Source of the DNA: Spirochaetales bacterium
GTDB lineage: Bacteria > Spirochaetota > Spirochaetia > Treponematales > UBA12059
Length of the DNA: 64,000 bases
Direction: 5' to 3'
NCBI GenBank assembly: GCA_016926955.1
Contig: JAFGNN010000032.1
Coordinates: forward strand, 1 to 64,000
Position 1 is the stretch's first letter. The number at the start of each line of letters is the position of its first letter. Both the position numbers and the translations under genes were made by a program. Under the pieces are notes generated by a model, which saw nothing but the letters and a program-made list of their open reading frames with translations, had not been told where the DNA came from and searched no databases. Below are positions 1 to 9,017 of this stretch, one piece after another.

Positions 1-2
1 AG

Positions 3-164
3 CGAGGACGAGGCGCAGGAAGCGCCGAGAGGAGCTTCGAGGCGGGCTGGAGGCTCGAGCCAGGATGGCGAGAGCCGGAAGCCGAATACGCGCTCCGCGC
101 GTTCGCCGAGAGGAATGGATTGAAGGCCCGCGGGCGCGGCGTCCCCCATTCTCCGCCTACCTGA
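3..164 (+). CDS. Possible C-terminal end of an unknown gene (partial)
   Basis: An open frame runs in from the left edge and stops at 162-164. The translation includes tryptophans and a helical-looking stretch around AEYALRAFAERNGL, and most codons in the middle end in G or C like the real genes nearby. It would converge on typA with about 57 bases between the stops. No family is recognised, and a chance frame in GC-rich DNA is a real alternative. Confidence 0.27.
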   Translation, partial: RGRGAGSAERSFEAGWRLEPGWREPEAEYALRAFAERNGLKARGRGVPHSPPT

Positions 165-221
165 ACGGCCGCCGATTATCGGTGGCCGTATCATTTTCAG
201 GAATGCGATAATAGTGTTCCG

Positions 222-2072
222 CTAGCGCTCTTCGCGGCGGGCCGCTTTCCGCTCCTGGGCCGAGAGCAGGGCCTTGCGGATGCGGATTGACTTGGGCGTC
301 ACCTCCACGAGCTCGTCGTCGCGGATGAACTGGATGGCGCGCTCGAGGGTCATGGGCTGGATGGGCGTGAGGGTGAGCGCCTCGTCCTTGAGCACGGAGC
401 GCATGTTCGACAGCTTCTTGGGCTTGGCGGGATTCACCTCCAGGTCCGTGTCGAGGTTGTGCTCGCCCACCACCATGCCCTCGTAGACGGGTTCCCCTGG
501 CACGACGAAAAGGCGGCCGCGGGGCTCCAGGTGGAAGAGGGCGTAGGTGACCGCCGTCCCCGCCCGGTCGGAGACCAGGGAACCAGTGAAGCGGTCGATG
601 AAATCGCCGCGCCATTCCTCGTAGCCGGAAAGGTAGGAATTGAGGATGCCGGTACCTTTCGTGTCGGTGAGGAAGAGGTCGCGGTAGCCGATCAGGGCGC
701 GGGTCGGCGCGGAGAACTCCAGCTTGACCCGTCCGCCGCCATGCGCCGAATAGGTGAGCATGCGTCCCCGCCGTCCCGAAAGCCGCTCCGTGACTATGCC
801 GGCGAAGGGCTCGGCGACGTCGATGGTAAGGTGCTCGACGGGCTCGAGCTTCTTCCCGCCCTCGTGGCGGATGATCACCTCGGGCCGGCCGACGCTGAGC
901 TCGAAGCCCTCGCGCCGCATCATTTCTATAAGGATGACGAGCTGGAACTCGCCGCGGCCCTTTACCCGGTACTGCCCGGCGACTCCCGTCTCCTCCACCT
1001 GGAGCGAGACGTTGCGGAGGGTCTCCTTGCGGAGCCGCTCGAGCAGCTTGCTCGTGGTTACCTGCGTTCCCTCGGTTCCCGCCATGGGCGAGGTGTTCAC
1101 GTTGAAGCGCATGGCCACCGTCGGCTCGTCGACTATGATGCGCTTCAGGGCCTTCGGGGCGTCCCGGGTGCAGATCGTGTCGCCGATGTGGACGTCGTCG
1201 ATGCCCGAGAGCACGACGATGTCGCCCGGCTCGGCGCCGGGGCTCTCGACGATGCGCGGCCCCACGTAAGTCTGGAGCTTGGACACGTTGAGCTGCTTCC
1301 GCGCCCCTCCCTCGCCGACGCAGACGAGCTCGTCCTTCGAGCGGACCCGGCCGTTGATCACCTTGCCGATGGCCTGGCGCCCGAAGTAGTCGGAATAGGA
1401 GAGGTCGGAGACGAGCATCTGGAAGGGTTCCGCCGAGGAGTAGGAAGGCGGCTTGACGCGCTCGATGATGGTGTCGAAGAGGAAGCGCAGGTCGCCCTCC
1501 CCGCCCGGGGCTCCGGCCGGCGCCTCGAGCGTGGAGCGCGCGAGGCCCTGGCGTCCGATGGCGTAGACGATGGGGAAGTCGAGCTGCTCCTCGCCCGCCC
1601 CGAGGTCGATGAACAGGTCGATGAGCTCGGAGAGCACGGCGTCGGCTCGCGCGTCGGGACGGTCGATCTTGTTGATGACGACGACGATCGACAGCTTGCC
1701 CTCCAGGGCCTTGTTGAGGACGAAGCGGGTCTGGGGCAGCGGCCCCTCGGAGGCGTCGACGAGCAGTATGGCGCCGTCGACCATCGAGAGGGCGCGTTCC
1801 ACCTCGCCGCCGAAGTCCGCGTGGCCGGGGGTGTCGAGGATGTTGATCTTGACGCCGTTCCAGAGCACCGAGCAGTTCTTGGCTGCTATCGTGATGCCCC
1901 GTTCCCGCTCGAGCTCCATGCTGTCCATGAGCCGTTCCTGGGTTTCCTGCCCTTCGCGGAAGACGCCCGATTGCCTGAACATCGCGTCGACGAGGGTGGT
2001 CTTGCCGTGGTCGACATGGGCGATGATGGCGATGTTCCTGATGGACGGATTGACGGAGTCCTTGGGGCTCAT
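222..2072 (-). CDS. typA: Ribosome-associated translational GTPase TypA/BipA
   Basis: TypA/BipA is an EF-G-like GTPase that binds the ribosome and supports ribosome assembly and stress responses. The 616-residue product has the usual family length. The N-terminal G domain shows AHVDHGKTT (G1), RGITI (G2), DTPGH (G3) and NKID (G4), followed by beta-barrel, EF-G III/V-like and C-terminal TypA-specific regions. The start at 2072 gives MSPKDSVNPSIRNIA and follows an AGGAA ribosome site; a longer frame to 2192 lacks family similarity. Transcribed divergently from the chemotaxis receptor at 2231. A TATAGT -10-like box lies at 2122-2127 on the minus strand. Confidence 0.96.
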   Translation of the reverse strand: MSPKDSVNPSIRNIAIIAHVDHGKTTLVDAMFRQSGVFREGQETQERLMDSMELERERGITIAAKNCSVLWNGVKINILDTPGHADFGGEVERALSMVDGAILLVDASEGPLPQTRFVLNKALEGKLSIVVVINKIDRPDARADAVLSELIDLFIDLGAGEEQLDFPIVYAIGRQGLARSTLEAPAGAPGGEGDLRFLFDTIIERVKPPSYSSAEPFQMLVSDLSYSDYFGRQAIGKVINGRVRSKDELVCVGEGGARKQLNVSKLQTYVGPRIVESPGAEPGDIVVLSGIDDVHIGDTICTRDAPKALKRIIVDEPTVAMRFNVNTSPMAGTEGTQVTTSKLLERLRKETLRNVSLQVEETGVAGQYRVKGRGEFQLVILIEMMRREGFELSVGRPEVIIRHEGGKKLEPVEHLTIDVAEPFAGIVTERLSGRRGRMLTYSAHGGGRVKLEFSAPTRALIGYRDLFLTDTKGTGILNSYLSGYEEWRGDFIDRFTGSLVSDRAGTAVTYALFHLEPRGRLFVVPGEPVYEGMVVGEHNLDTDLEVNPAKPKKLSNMRSVLKDEALTLTPIQPMTLERAIQFIRDDELVEVTPKSIRIRKALLSAQERKAARREER

Positions 2073-2196
2073 TGGGTTCCTGTGGGGGCCGTTAAAGGCG
2101 GGTCCGGGGCGGGGATGAGCCACTATAGCCCGGAAGGGACGGAAGCGAACAGCAGGCGCCTCCTCGACTCCAGGCTCCCGGCACCGGACCACCGCT

Positions 2197-2224
2197 TTGC
2201 GGCATTGGCAGAAATCGCTATAAT
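2197..2224 (+). promoter_or_regulatory. Leaderless promoter of the chemotaxis receptor gene
   Basis: TTGCGG (2197-2202), a 16-base spacer and a perfect TATAAT (2219-2224) lie only six bases before the ATG at 2231. No ribosome binding site precedes the ATG. Transcription would start at or beside the start codon. Confidence 0.6.
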
Positions 2225-2230
2225 TCCTTT

Positions 2231-3844
2231 ATGAAGCTTTCCGAGATCTACCAAGACGCCGACATCGTCGTCCGCCACAAAGTCGAGGGCGTTCAAGCCG
2301 TGCTGCTCGCCTTCCTGATCGCAGTCTGCGCCGCCTTCATCAAGAACCTCGTGATCTTCAACGCGCCACTGCTCATCGCCGAGCTACCCATCATCGCCAT
2401 CCTCGTGGCAGGATGGTTCCTCCTGCGCCGCCGACGCTACCGGACCACGATCGCGATCATCCTCGGCACCGGAAACCTCGCAATACTCGCATTCTCCCTG
2501 CTGTCCGCGAAGCCGCCCGAAGCCGCCGTCTATGAAGTGTTCGTCTATTACCTGCTGATACCCGTCGTCGCCCTCGTCGTGGGGGACAGGCCGGTCTATC
2601 CGGCCGTCTCGGCGATCATCGCCGCGGTCGCGCTCTCCTTGCTCGTCGTCTTCAAGGTGGCGCCGGCCGCGCGCGAGGCGGGAGTCTCCATCGGCGAGGC
2701 CATCGTGATCTCGTCGATCTTCTTTTTCATCAGCAGCGTTTTTTCAATCACCTCATCGCGCATGGAGAGCCGCGCCCTGCATTCCATGGACGACTCGGTC
2801 CGCCTGCTGCAGGGAAACATCGCGAAGGCCGCGACGGTAGCAAGCTCGTCGAGCAGCCAGAAGGTGGCTACAGCTGCGGTTCGCGGGCTCTATGAGGCAA
2901 CCCGGACCGAGAACGCGGAGATCGAGGAACGGGTAAGGACCTCCCGGGAGGCCACCGCGGCCCTCGACGGGGACATGGGGGCCATCCTCGAAACCGTGCG
3001 CGAAAGCGCGGCCCTCGCGCGGGACTTCTCGAACCTGGTCGACGACCAGAACGCCGTGGCGGTGGAGTCGAGCGCGGCGGTCCACCAGATGGCGGCAAGC
3101 CTCGACTCGGTCTCGAAGCTCACGGTGCAGAAGAAGGACGCTTCCGACCGTCTGCTCGGCGTCGCGGAAACCGGGCGCGCTTCGGTCGACGCGCTCGGCA
3201 AAGCCTTCCAGACGACGGTGAAGGACATCGGTGCGCTGCTCAACGTCATCCAGGTGGTGGGGGACATAGCCGACCGAACCAACCTGCTCTCGATGAACGC
3301 GGCCATCGAAGCCGCCCACGCGGGCGATTCCGGCAAGGGCTTCGCCGTTGTCGCCGGAGAGATCCGCACCCTCGCAGAATCATCCGCCGTCAACGCCCAA
3401 TCCATCGAACGGGACCTCAAACGGATCATGGAAGCCGTCCGTTCGACCGACAACCACGTGCGGAGCGTCGACTCATCGATGACCGAAATCGTCTCCGAGA
3501 TCGTGCGCGTTTCCGACGCCTTCCGCGAGATCCTCAACTCGGTCGAGGAACTCGCGGCCGGAGGGCGCGACATCGACCGGGCCATGCGCGAGCTTTCCGA
3601 CACCTCGGTCAAGGTTCGCGACGGCGCCCGCCGCATCGAGGCGGGACAGGAGGGCGCGGAGGTCCGCATCGCCGCCGCGCGCGAAAGCTCCGCCAAGCTC
3701 GCGGTCGACGCCGCCCGCATCCAGGAAGCCAGCGCGACGGTCATGCGCTCCATGGAACGCCTGGAAGGGCTCATCGCCCGCGCGGACCAGGAGGCAGAAT
3801 CGGTCCGACGGGCCGTCGAGGAACTCGCGGAGGCCCGAAGCTAG
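2231..3844 (+). CDS. Methyl-accepting chemotaxis protein with multi-pass membrane sensor
   Basis: Chemoreceptor of 537 residues. The N-terminal ~175 residues contain about six hydrophobic membrane segments with little periplasmic sequence, so the sensor is probably embedded in the membrane. The rest is a long coiled coil with the receptor signalling tip (DIADRTNLLSMNAAIEAAHAG, about residues 345-365), which contacts CheA and CheW. No clear HAMP domain is seen between membrane and coiled coil, and there is no CheR-docking pentapeptide at the C-terminus. The gene is monocistronic; MATE follows 87 bases later. The ligand cannot be inferred. Confidence 0.93.
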   Translation: MKLSEIYQDADIVVRHKVEGVQAVLLAFLIAVCAAFIKNLVIFNAPLLIAELPIIAILVAGWFLLRRRRYRTTIAIILGTGNLAILAFSLLSAKPPEAAVYEVFVYYLLIPVVALVVGDRPVYPAVSAIIAAVALSLLVVFKVAPAAREAGVSIGEAIVISSIFFFISSVFSITSSRMESRALHSMDDSVRLLQGNIAKAATVASSSSSQKVATAAVRGLYEATRTENAEIEERVRTSREATAALDGDMGAILETVRESAALARDFSNLVDDQNAVAVESSAAVHQMAASLDSVSKLTVQKKDASDRLLGVAETGRASVDALGKAFQTTVKDIGALLNVIQVVGDIADRTNLLSMNAAIEAAHAGDSGKGFAVVAGEIRTLAESSAVNAQSIERDLKRIMEAVRSTDNHVRSVDSSMTEIVSEIVRVSDAFREILNSVEELAAGGRDIDRAMRELSDTSVKVRDGARRIEAGQEGAEVRIAAARESSAKLAVDAARIQEASATVMRSMERLEGLIARADQEAESVRRAVEELAEARS

Positions 3845-3931
3845 GTCCAGGCCGCGCCGGGCTCTGGCAGGATCCGGCGCTTTTCGCTACCATGCCCCCC
3901 GGGGCCAGTCCGTCCGCCCCGAGGATCCAGC

Positions 3932-5290
3932 ATGCACCACCAAGCCATTCCCGGCCGCGACGGCTTCCTCGCCGACCTCTTGAGACTGGCGGTCCCCATC
4001 GCGCTTTCCAATCTGGTCGTGTCGGGCGTAAACATGCTCGACACGGTCATGGTCGGCCGCCTCGGCCAGGTCGAGATCGCGGCCGTGGCGCTCGGCAACC
4101 AGGTCTACTTCCTCTTCATGCTGCTGCTGTTCGGCATCTCGTCCGGGGCCGGCATCTTCACGGCCCAATACTGGGGCGCCCGGGACCTGGCCGGCGTCAG
4201 GCGCACCGCAGGCTTCTCGATCATGCTCGGCCTTGGCGCGTCATTCCTCTACATGGCCGCGGCCATGGCGATTCCTCGCGTCATCCTCGGCCTCTACAGC
4301 CCGGATCCCGCGGTGGTCGCCCTCGGCTCGCGCTACCTCCGCATCGCCGCCGCCAGCTATCCGCCCACCGCGCTCTCGTTCGCGCTCGGACTCTCGCTGC
4401 GCGGAACGGAGCGGGTGCGCCTTCCTCTCGTGGCCACCATCGCCGGATTCGGGACCAATCTCTTCCTCAACTGGGTGCTGATCTTCGGAAAGCTCGGCGC
4501 GCCAGAGCTCGGCGTCGAAGGAGCGGCAATCGCCACCGTGGCGGCCCGATGGATCGAGGCGACCATGCTCGCCGCCGGCGCGTGGGGCCTCCGCATGCCG
4601 CCGGCGGGCAAGCCCCGCGAGCTGTTCTCATGGAACCGCGCCTGGGTGTCGCGCTTCCTCATGATCGCCTTCCCGGTCATCCTGAACGAAGTGGCCTGGT
4701 CGCTCGGCATCACCTTCTACAACGGCATCTTCGCGCGCATCGGCACCGGGGCGCTGGCCTCGTTCAACATCGTCAACACGATCAACCAGCTCGGCATGGT
4801 GCTCTTCTTCGGAACCGCGAACGCGTGCGCCGTCATGCTCGGCAAGGCCATCGGCGAAGGCGAGCTCCCGCGCGCCCGCGACTGGGCCAAGCGTTTCGCC
4901 GATATCGGCGTGGCGCTCGGAGCCGTCGCGGGAGCGGGGCTCGCGGCCTCGGGCTTCCTCGTGCCGCTCCTGTTCAAGGTGGACGAGTCCACGGTCGCCG
5001 GCGCGAGGGCCATGTTGGTCGCGCTCGGCGTCGCCTTTCCCTTCAAGGTCTTCAACCTGCACCTGGTGGTCGGCATCTGCCGCTCGGGCGGCGACACGCG
5101 CTTCGGCATGCTCTTCGACCTGCTCGGCGTCTGGGGCATCGGCGTGCCGCTGGCCGCCCTCGGCGCCTTCGTCTGGAAGCTGCCGGCCTGGGCAGTCTTC
5201 GCCCTGCTCAATGCCGAGGAGTTCGCAAAGTTTTTCGCCGGCCGCTGGCGCCTCGGCTCGGGCCGCTGGGCGCGCGACGTGCGCGGCTGA
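3932..5290 (+). CDS. MATE family multidrug/toxic-compound efflux transporter
   Basis: A 452-residue membrane protein with about twelve hydrophobic segments in two related halves, typical of NorM/DinF MATE exporters that use Na+ or H+ gradients. Family-like stretches include DTVMVGRLGQVEIAAVALGNQ near residues 35-55 and GAGIFTAQYWGARD around 70-85. The ATG follows a GAGGA element. A TACCAT box at about 3887-3892 may be the -10. There is no local regulator or partner gene, so the substrate is unknown. Confidence 0.93.
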   Translation: MHHQAIPGRDGFLADLLRLAVPIALSNLVVSGVNMLDTVMVGRLGQVEIAAVALGNQVYFLFMLLLFGISSGAGIFTAQYWGARDLAGVRRTAGFSIMLGLGASFLYMAAAMAIPRVILGLYSPDPAVVALGSRYLRIAAASYPPTALSFALGLSLRGTERVRLPLVATIAGFGTNLFLNWVLIFGKLGAPELGVEGAAIATVAARWIEATMLAAGAWGLRMPPAGKPRELFSWNRAWVSRFLMIAFPVILNEVAWSLGITFYNGIFARIGTGALASFNIVNTINQLGMVLFFGTANACAVMLGKAIGEGELPRARDWAKRFADIGVALGAVAGAGLAASGFLVPLLFKVDESTVAGARAMLVALGVAFPFKVFNLHLVVGICRSGGDTRFGMLFDLLGVWGIGVPLAALGAFVWKLPAWAVFALLNAEEFAKFFAGRWRLGSGRWARDVRG

Positions 5291-5416
5291 GCGTCCGGGG
5301 CGGACGGAAAGCCGCGCCCTGAAGGGCGGAGGGCAAGACCCCGAGTGCATGGTCGATCGAGGTCTTCCCTCCTGCGAAGTCCGGAGGCCGGGACCCGCGC
5401 CGCGGATCCCGGCCGT

Positions 5417-5869
5417 CTACGGTATGATGACCCAATCGTCCAAGGCTACGTCCTGGATCCGGTCGCCGGTGAACGAAACGAGCTTGAGGGGGAAGGGGTC
5501 CTGGTACGTCGTCGCGCCGCCGAAGCACTCCTCCGCGGTCGACAGGTTCGTGGTCCCGGCGTCGACACCCTGGAAGATGCCGAGGTACCAGTCGCCCCGC
5601 GGAATGCCTTCGATCGCGTACGAGACGATGTCCGTCTCGCAGAGGACCTCGACGGAGTGCGCGGGCGCTACAGTGCCGCCGCTAATCGGCACCTGCCCGT
5701 CTTCCCAGAGGCCGACCAGGACGTATTCGCCGGTCGAGGCGACCACCTCCCCGGAGAGCGTGAAAGGACCGGGGTCCGCGCAGCCCGAGAGCGACGCGGC
5801 GAGGGCGCCGAGCAGGAAGATGATGCCGGGGAACGCATACCCTCGGCGCCGAACTTTTCGCTTATCCAT
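5417..5869 (-). CDS. Predicted small lipoprotein, function unknown
   Basis: About 150 residues. An RKVRRR-rich n-region and a hydrophobic segment lead to the lipobox SLSGC, so the mature protein would begin at Cys and be lipid-anchored. The start at 5869 (MDKRK) is chosen because AAGGCGG lies just upstream; an in-frame ATG at 5896 is possible but less well placed. The mature part looks beta-rich with two conserved-looking cysteines (VLCETD, EECFGG). It lies 72 bases downstream of the diguanylate cyclase on the same strand and may be the last gene of that transcript. A run of nine C bases (5905-5913) sits in that gap. No family recognised. Confidence 0.72.
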   Translation of the reverse strand: MDKRKVRRRGYAFPGIIFLLGALAASLSGCADPGPFTLSGEVVASTGEYVLVGLWEDGQVPISGGTVAPAHSVEVLCETDIVSYAIEGIPRGDWYLGIFQGVDAGTTNLSTAEECFGGATTYQDPFPLKLVSFTGDRIQDVALDDWVIIP

Positions 5870-5941
5870 TTTCACCGCCTTTGGGCCGACGGACATCGGG
5901 CCGGCCCCCCCCCGAGAGCATATCCTCAGATCGCGCGCATT

Positions 5942-6916
5942 TCAGGAGCGGCCGCCGCGCTTCGCTTCGTACATCGCCTCGTCGGCGCGCGCCATAAGGT
6001 CCGCCAGCGAGCTCTGTCCCCCGCGCGGCGCCGCCGCCCAGCCCGCCGAGAAGCGCAGCTTCCAAGGCTTGCCGGAAACGAGGTTCCACTCGTCGACAAG
6101 CGTTCCGAAACGGGCGGCGAGCCGCCGCGCCGACTCTTCGTCGCCGCCCCGGGCCAGGATGGCGAACTCGTCGCCCCCGAGCCGCGCGGCGACGTCCCCG
6201 TCGCGCGTGTTGCGGGCGAGCAGGACCGCGGCCGCCTTCAATGCCTCGTCCCCTTCGGCGTGGCCATACCGGTCGTTGATTTCCTTGAAACGGTCCAGGT
6301 CGACGTAGACCAGCACGGCGCCGCCCGAGCGCGCGTCGGCGAGCGCGGCCGCCGCGGCCTCCTCGAAGCCCCGGCGGTTGCGGAGACCCGTGAGCGGGTC
6401 TGTCAGCGAAGCGTCGAGGAGCCGGCGTTCCCGCTCCTTGAGGGGACCGATGTCCTCGGCGATTCCGATGGTCTTGACCACCGCTCCCGACGCGTCGCGC
6501 AGGAAGGGCGCCTCGCGCCCAAGAAACCAGCTCCAGGTGCCGTCGCCGCGCCGCAGGCGGAATTCGAAATGGGTCTCCGCTCCGTCGGGCAGGGCGGCCA
6601 CCGCCTCGAGGTGGGCGGGCCGACGGGCGGCGTCCTCCGGATGCATGTACGCTTCGAGCGCGGCGCCGTCCGGTGCGGACGCGGCCGTTTCATGGCCCAG
6701 GATGGATTCGAGCGCCCGATTGCGGTACTCGTCGGTCCGCGAGCGGATATCGTGCACGTATACGATGTCCGGCGAAAGCTCGAGCACGCGCGCGAGGAAG
6801 CGCTCCTTCTCGGCCAGCTCGGCATTGAGCCGCGATAGCTCCCGGCGCGCGTTCACCAGCTCCGAATTGATGCGCGAAAGCTCCTCGAGCAGCGCTTCTT
6901 CCGCAGACCCCGTCAT
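5942..6916 (-). CDS. PAS-GGDEF diguanylate cyclase
   Basis: Makes cyclic di-GMP from two GTP. The 324-residue protein has an N-terminal coiled coil (about 5-40), a PAS/PAC region (about 41-165) and a GGDEF domain (about 170-320). The catalytic motif GGDEF is intact at residues 247-251, and an RxxD inhibitory site (R238-D241) lies exactly five residues before it, so both activity and product inhibition are expected. No membrane segment is seen. The ATG at 6916 follows GGAGG and overlaps the stop of the cobalamin-binding gene by four bases (ATGA). The coupling suggests this cyclase is an output of the upstream light/cobalamin sensor. Confidence 0.93.
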   Translation of the reverse strand: MTGSAEEALLEELSRINSELVNARRELSRLNAELAEKERFLARVLELSPDIVYVHDIRSRTDEYRNRALESILGHETAASAPDGAALEAYMHPEDAARRPAHLEAVAALPDGAETHFEFRLRRGDGTWSWFLGREAPFLRDASGAVVKTIGIAEDIGPLKERERRLLDASLTDPLTGLRNRRGFEEAAAAALADARSGGAVLVYVDLDRFKEINDRYGHAEGDEALKAAAVLLARNTRDGDVAARLGGDEFAILARGGDEESARRLAARFGTLVDEWNLVSGKPWKLRFSAGWAAAPRGGQSSLADLMARADEAMYEAKRGGRS

Positions 6917-8001
6917 GAGGACCTCCGGACCAGCCCTTCGGCGGCGCGCACGGCCTCTTCGAAGTCCGAGGCGCACCCGTCCGCGCCCACGGTCCTCCAG
7001 AGCTCCGGCGACACCATGAAGGGAATGCCGCCGACCAGCACGGGAAGCTCGCGCGTACGCTCCTCCGAGCGCAAGGCCGCGATGGCCGCCTCGATCCAGG
7101 GCACGTTGGCGCTCAGGGTCGCCGACAGGGCCACCACGGCGGGTATCACGCGCCCCGCCTCCGCCACGAGGTCGCGGACCGGCAGATCGGCTCCCAGGTA
7201 TCGCGTGTCCCAGCCATCGGACTGGAACCAGTCGGCGATCATGCGGAGCCCCATCTCGTGACGCTCGCCCTGGGCGCAGGCGGCCAGCAGGGTCGGACCG
7301 CCGCGCCGGGAAGCGGCGAAGAGCCGCGGGTAGAAGGACGAGATGATGTACTGGGTGGCCGCTGTCGCGTAATGCTCCTGGGCGACGCTGATCTCTCCCA
7401 GATGCCAGAGTCTTCCGAGCTCGCGCTGGGCCGGTCGCCAGAGCCTCGCGTACAGCTCGCGCACAGGCATGCCACCCGCGGCCAACGATTCCGCGACCGT
7501 TATGGCCCGGTCTCGCTTCCCTTCGAGCAGGGCCGAAAGATAGGCGCCGGCCGCCGCGTTTCCTTCGATATGGCCGGCCAGGTAGCGATTGCCCGCCCCG
7601 CCAGCCCGCGGGTAGTCCGCCACGGCGGCTTCCGTCACGCGTTCGAAGGCCGCGCGCGATCCGGCTTCGAGCAGGGGTCCCGATACCGCGGCCACGGCCC
7701 TGAACGAGCCGAGCACTGCCTCGTCACGGAACCCGAGGCGGTCGAAGAGAGCCTTGAGCCAGGCAAGGTAGTCGGCGAGCGCCTCGCCGCCGGGACTCTG
7801 CGCGGCCTGCGAAAGATAGCGGACGTGGTGGGCCAGGTCGGCCAGGCAATGCGCGCGCGAATCCGGATCGCCGGAACAGGCCGAACCCGGCGCGCCCCCG
7901 TCCAGGACGGAGAGCGCCTCGAGCGCCACGGAGTCGGCGCGGAGGGCGAGCTCCGTGAGGGTCAGCCCGTCCCGACGCGTCCCCGGCCCGTCGGGAATCA
8001 T
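6913..8001 (-). CDS. CarH-like cobalamin-binding photosensor without DNA-binding domain
   Basis: A 362-residue protein whose C-terminal two thirds match the light-sensing part of CarH: a helical cap followed by a B12-binding Rossmann domain. The cap has W199-H200 and, ten residues after the Trp, E209-H210, reproducing the Wx9EH signature and the His next to Trp that ligates cobalt after illumination in CarH. The Rossmann domain has the lower-ligand motif ExHxxG (E246-R-H248-E-M-G251) and later GG and SATLS elements. The N-terminal ~130 residues are helical and are not a MerR helix-turn-helix. It is joined by ATGA overlaps to DUF4349 upstream and to a diguanylate cyclase downstream. A corrinoid-protein role in methyl transfer is the alternative, but no methyltransferase is near. 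Confidence 0.85.
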   Translation of the reverse strand: MIPDGPGTRRDGLTLTELALRADSVALEALSVLDGGAPGSACSGDPDSRAHCLADLAHHVRYLSQAAQSPGGEALADYLAWLKALFDRLGFRDEAVLGSFRAVAAVSGPLLEAGSRAAFERVTEAAVADYPRAGGAGNRYLAGHIEGNAAAGAYLSALLEGKRDRAITVAESLAAGGMPVRELYARLWRPAQRELGRLWHLGEISVAQEHYATAATQYIISSFYPRLFAASRRGGPTLLAACAQGERHEMGLRMIADWFQSDGWDTRYLGADLPVRDLVAEAGRVIPAVVALSATLSANVPWIEAAIAALRSEERTRELPVLVGGIPFMVSPELWRTVGADGCASDFEEAVRAAEGLVRRSS

Positions 8002-8981
8002 GAGGCGGAACCGGTCGGCGGCCCTTCGGCCTTGCCCGGTTTCCGCGGGCTCGCCCGCGTCGGCCCGCCCGCGAGGCGCCAGAGTTTCCGGAGCAGCCCC
8101 ACCTTTCCGACCAGCAGCCACCAGAGCAGGGCCACCACGAGGGCGACGGGCACGCCGTACACCACGAGGCCGACCAGGAAGACGACGAGCGATCCGAGAA
8201 AGCCCGAAAAGGCCCGGAACACCCCTGCGATGCGTTCGCCGAGCTCGGGTTCGTACCCGTCGGCCACCGAGGGCGGCGGCACGAGCTCGAGCTCGACCGT
8301 GGCGTAGTCCACCAGGTCCGCGAGGCCCTTGAGCTCCGAACCCATCCAGTCGATCTCGTTCTGGAGTTCCGCTATCCGCGCTTCCACGTCGAGCAATTCC
8401 TTGATGTCGCGGGTGCGCGCAAGATAGCCGCGGAAAGTGGCCAGGAGCTCGCGCTTGGTCTCGAGCCGCCCTTCCAGGTCGTAGAAGCGCAGGGTCACGT
8501 CCTCGGCGTTCTCGTTGCGGGACAGCACCGTGCCGAGCGGCGCGATGGCGCCGAGCAGTGCGTCGAACGAAGCGGCCGGCACCCGGAGCGTAAGCGAGCG
8601 CGAGTACTCGTCGGCGCTGGTCGAAGCGGCGTAGCCGCCGAGCCGGGCGAGCGTCGCGAGAACTTCGGCCTCGGCCTTCTCCGTATCCGCGACGCGGACC
8701 TGGATCCAGGCGCGTCGCACGAGCTTCCGCTCCGAACCGGCCGTCACGGCGCCGCTCTCGCTTCCGTCGTCCGTCGGGACGGGTCGCGCGGGCGAGTCGG
8801 GTGCGGTTCGCGATGCCACGAGGCCCTTGGCCTCGGCCATGGGCGCAGCTTCGAAATTCATTTCGATGGAAGCGAGGTCGCCCGAGGACGGCGCCTCCTG
8901 CTTCGAGCATGAGAGGGTCGCCGTTACGGCGACGAGCAGCAGCGCCGCGATCGCGGCTTTCATGGCCTTGGTTCTTCGCAT
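7998..8981 (-). CDS. DUF4349 membrane-anchored lipoprotein
   Basis: About 327 residues. The N-terminal hydrophobic segment ends in TLSC-S (lipobox), a long coiled-coil DUF4349 region follows (RKLVRRAWIQVRV... to ...DYATVELELVPP), and a C-terminal hydrophobic region (GVFRAFSGFL through VALVVALLWWLL) is probably a membrane segment. The start at 8981 is chosen because a TAGAAT -10 box ends seven bases before it, matching the leaderless pattern here; a second ATG at 8963 follows AAGG and is possible. The function of the family is unknown. It heads an operon with the cobalamin photosensor and the diguanylate cyclase, so an envelope role in that pathway is plausible. Confidence 0.85.
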   Translation of the reverse strand: MRRTKAMKAAIAALLLVAVTATLSCSKQEAPSSGDLASIEMNFEAAPMAEAKGLVASRTAPDSPARPVPTDDGSESGAVTAGSERKLVRRAWIQVRVADTEKAEAEVLATLARLGGYAASTSADEYSRSLTLRVPAASFDALLGAIAPLGTVLSRNENAEDVTLRFYDLEGRLETKRELLATFRGYLARTRDIKELLDVEARIAELQNEIDWMGSELKGLADLVDYATVELELVPPPSVADGYEPELGERIAGVFRAFSGFLGSLVVFLVGLVVYGVPVALVVALLWWLLVGKVGLLRKLWRLAGGPTRASPRKPGKAEGPPTGSAS

Positions 8982-8988
8982 GAAGCAG

Positions 8989-9017
8989 ATTCTAGCGCCC
9001 GCGACCGTCGCCGTCAT
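8989..9017 (-). promoter_or_regulatory. Leaderless promoter of the DUF4349-photosensor-cyclase operon
   Basis: On the minus strand TAGAAT (8994-8989) lies seven bases before the ATG at 8981, with ATGACG (9017-9012) 17 bases further upstream. The promoter overlaps the 3' end of the hybrid kinase gene. Confidence 0.55.

Noticed and set aside
5905-5913. Nine-base C run as a phase-variation tract
   Set aside because: It lies between genes in a GC-rich genome, away from a promoter spacer; no evidence of switching.
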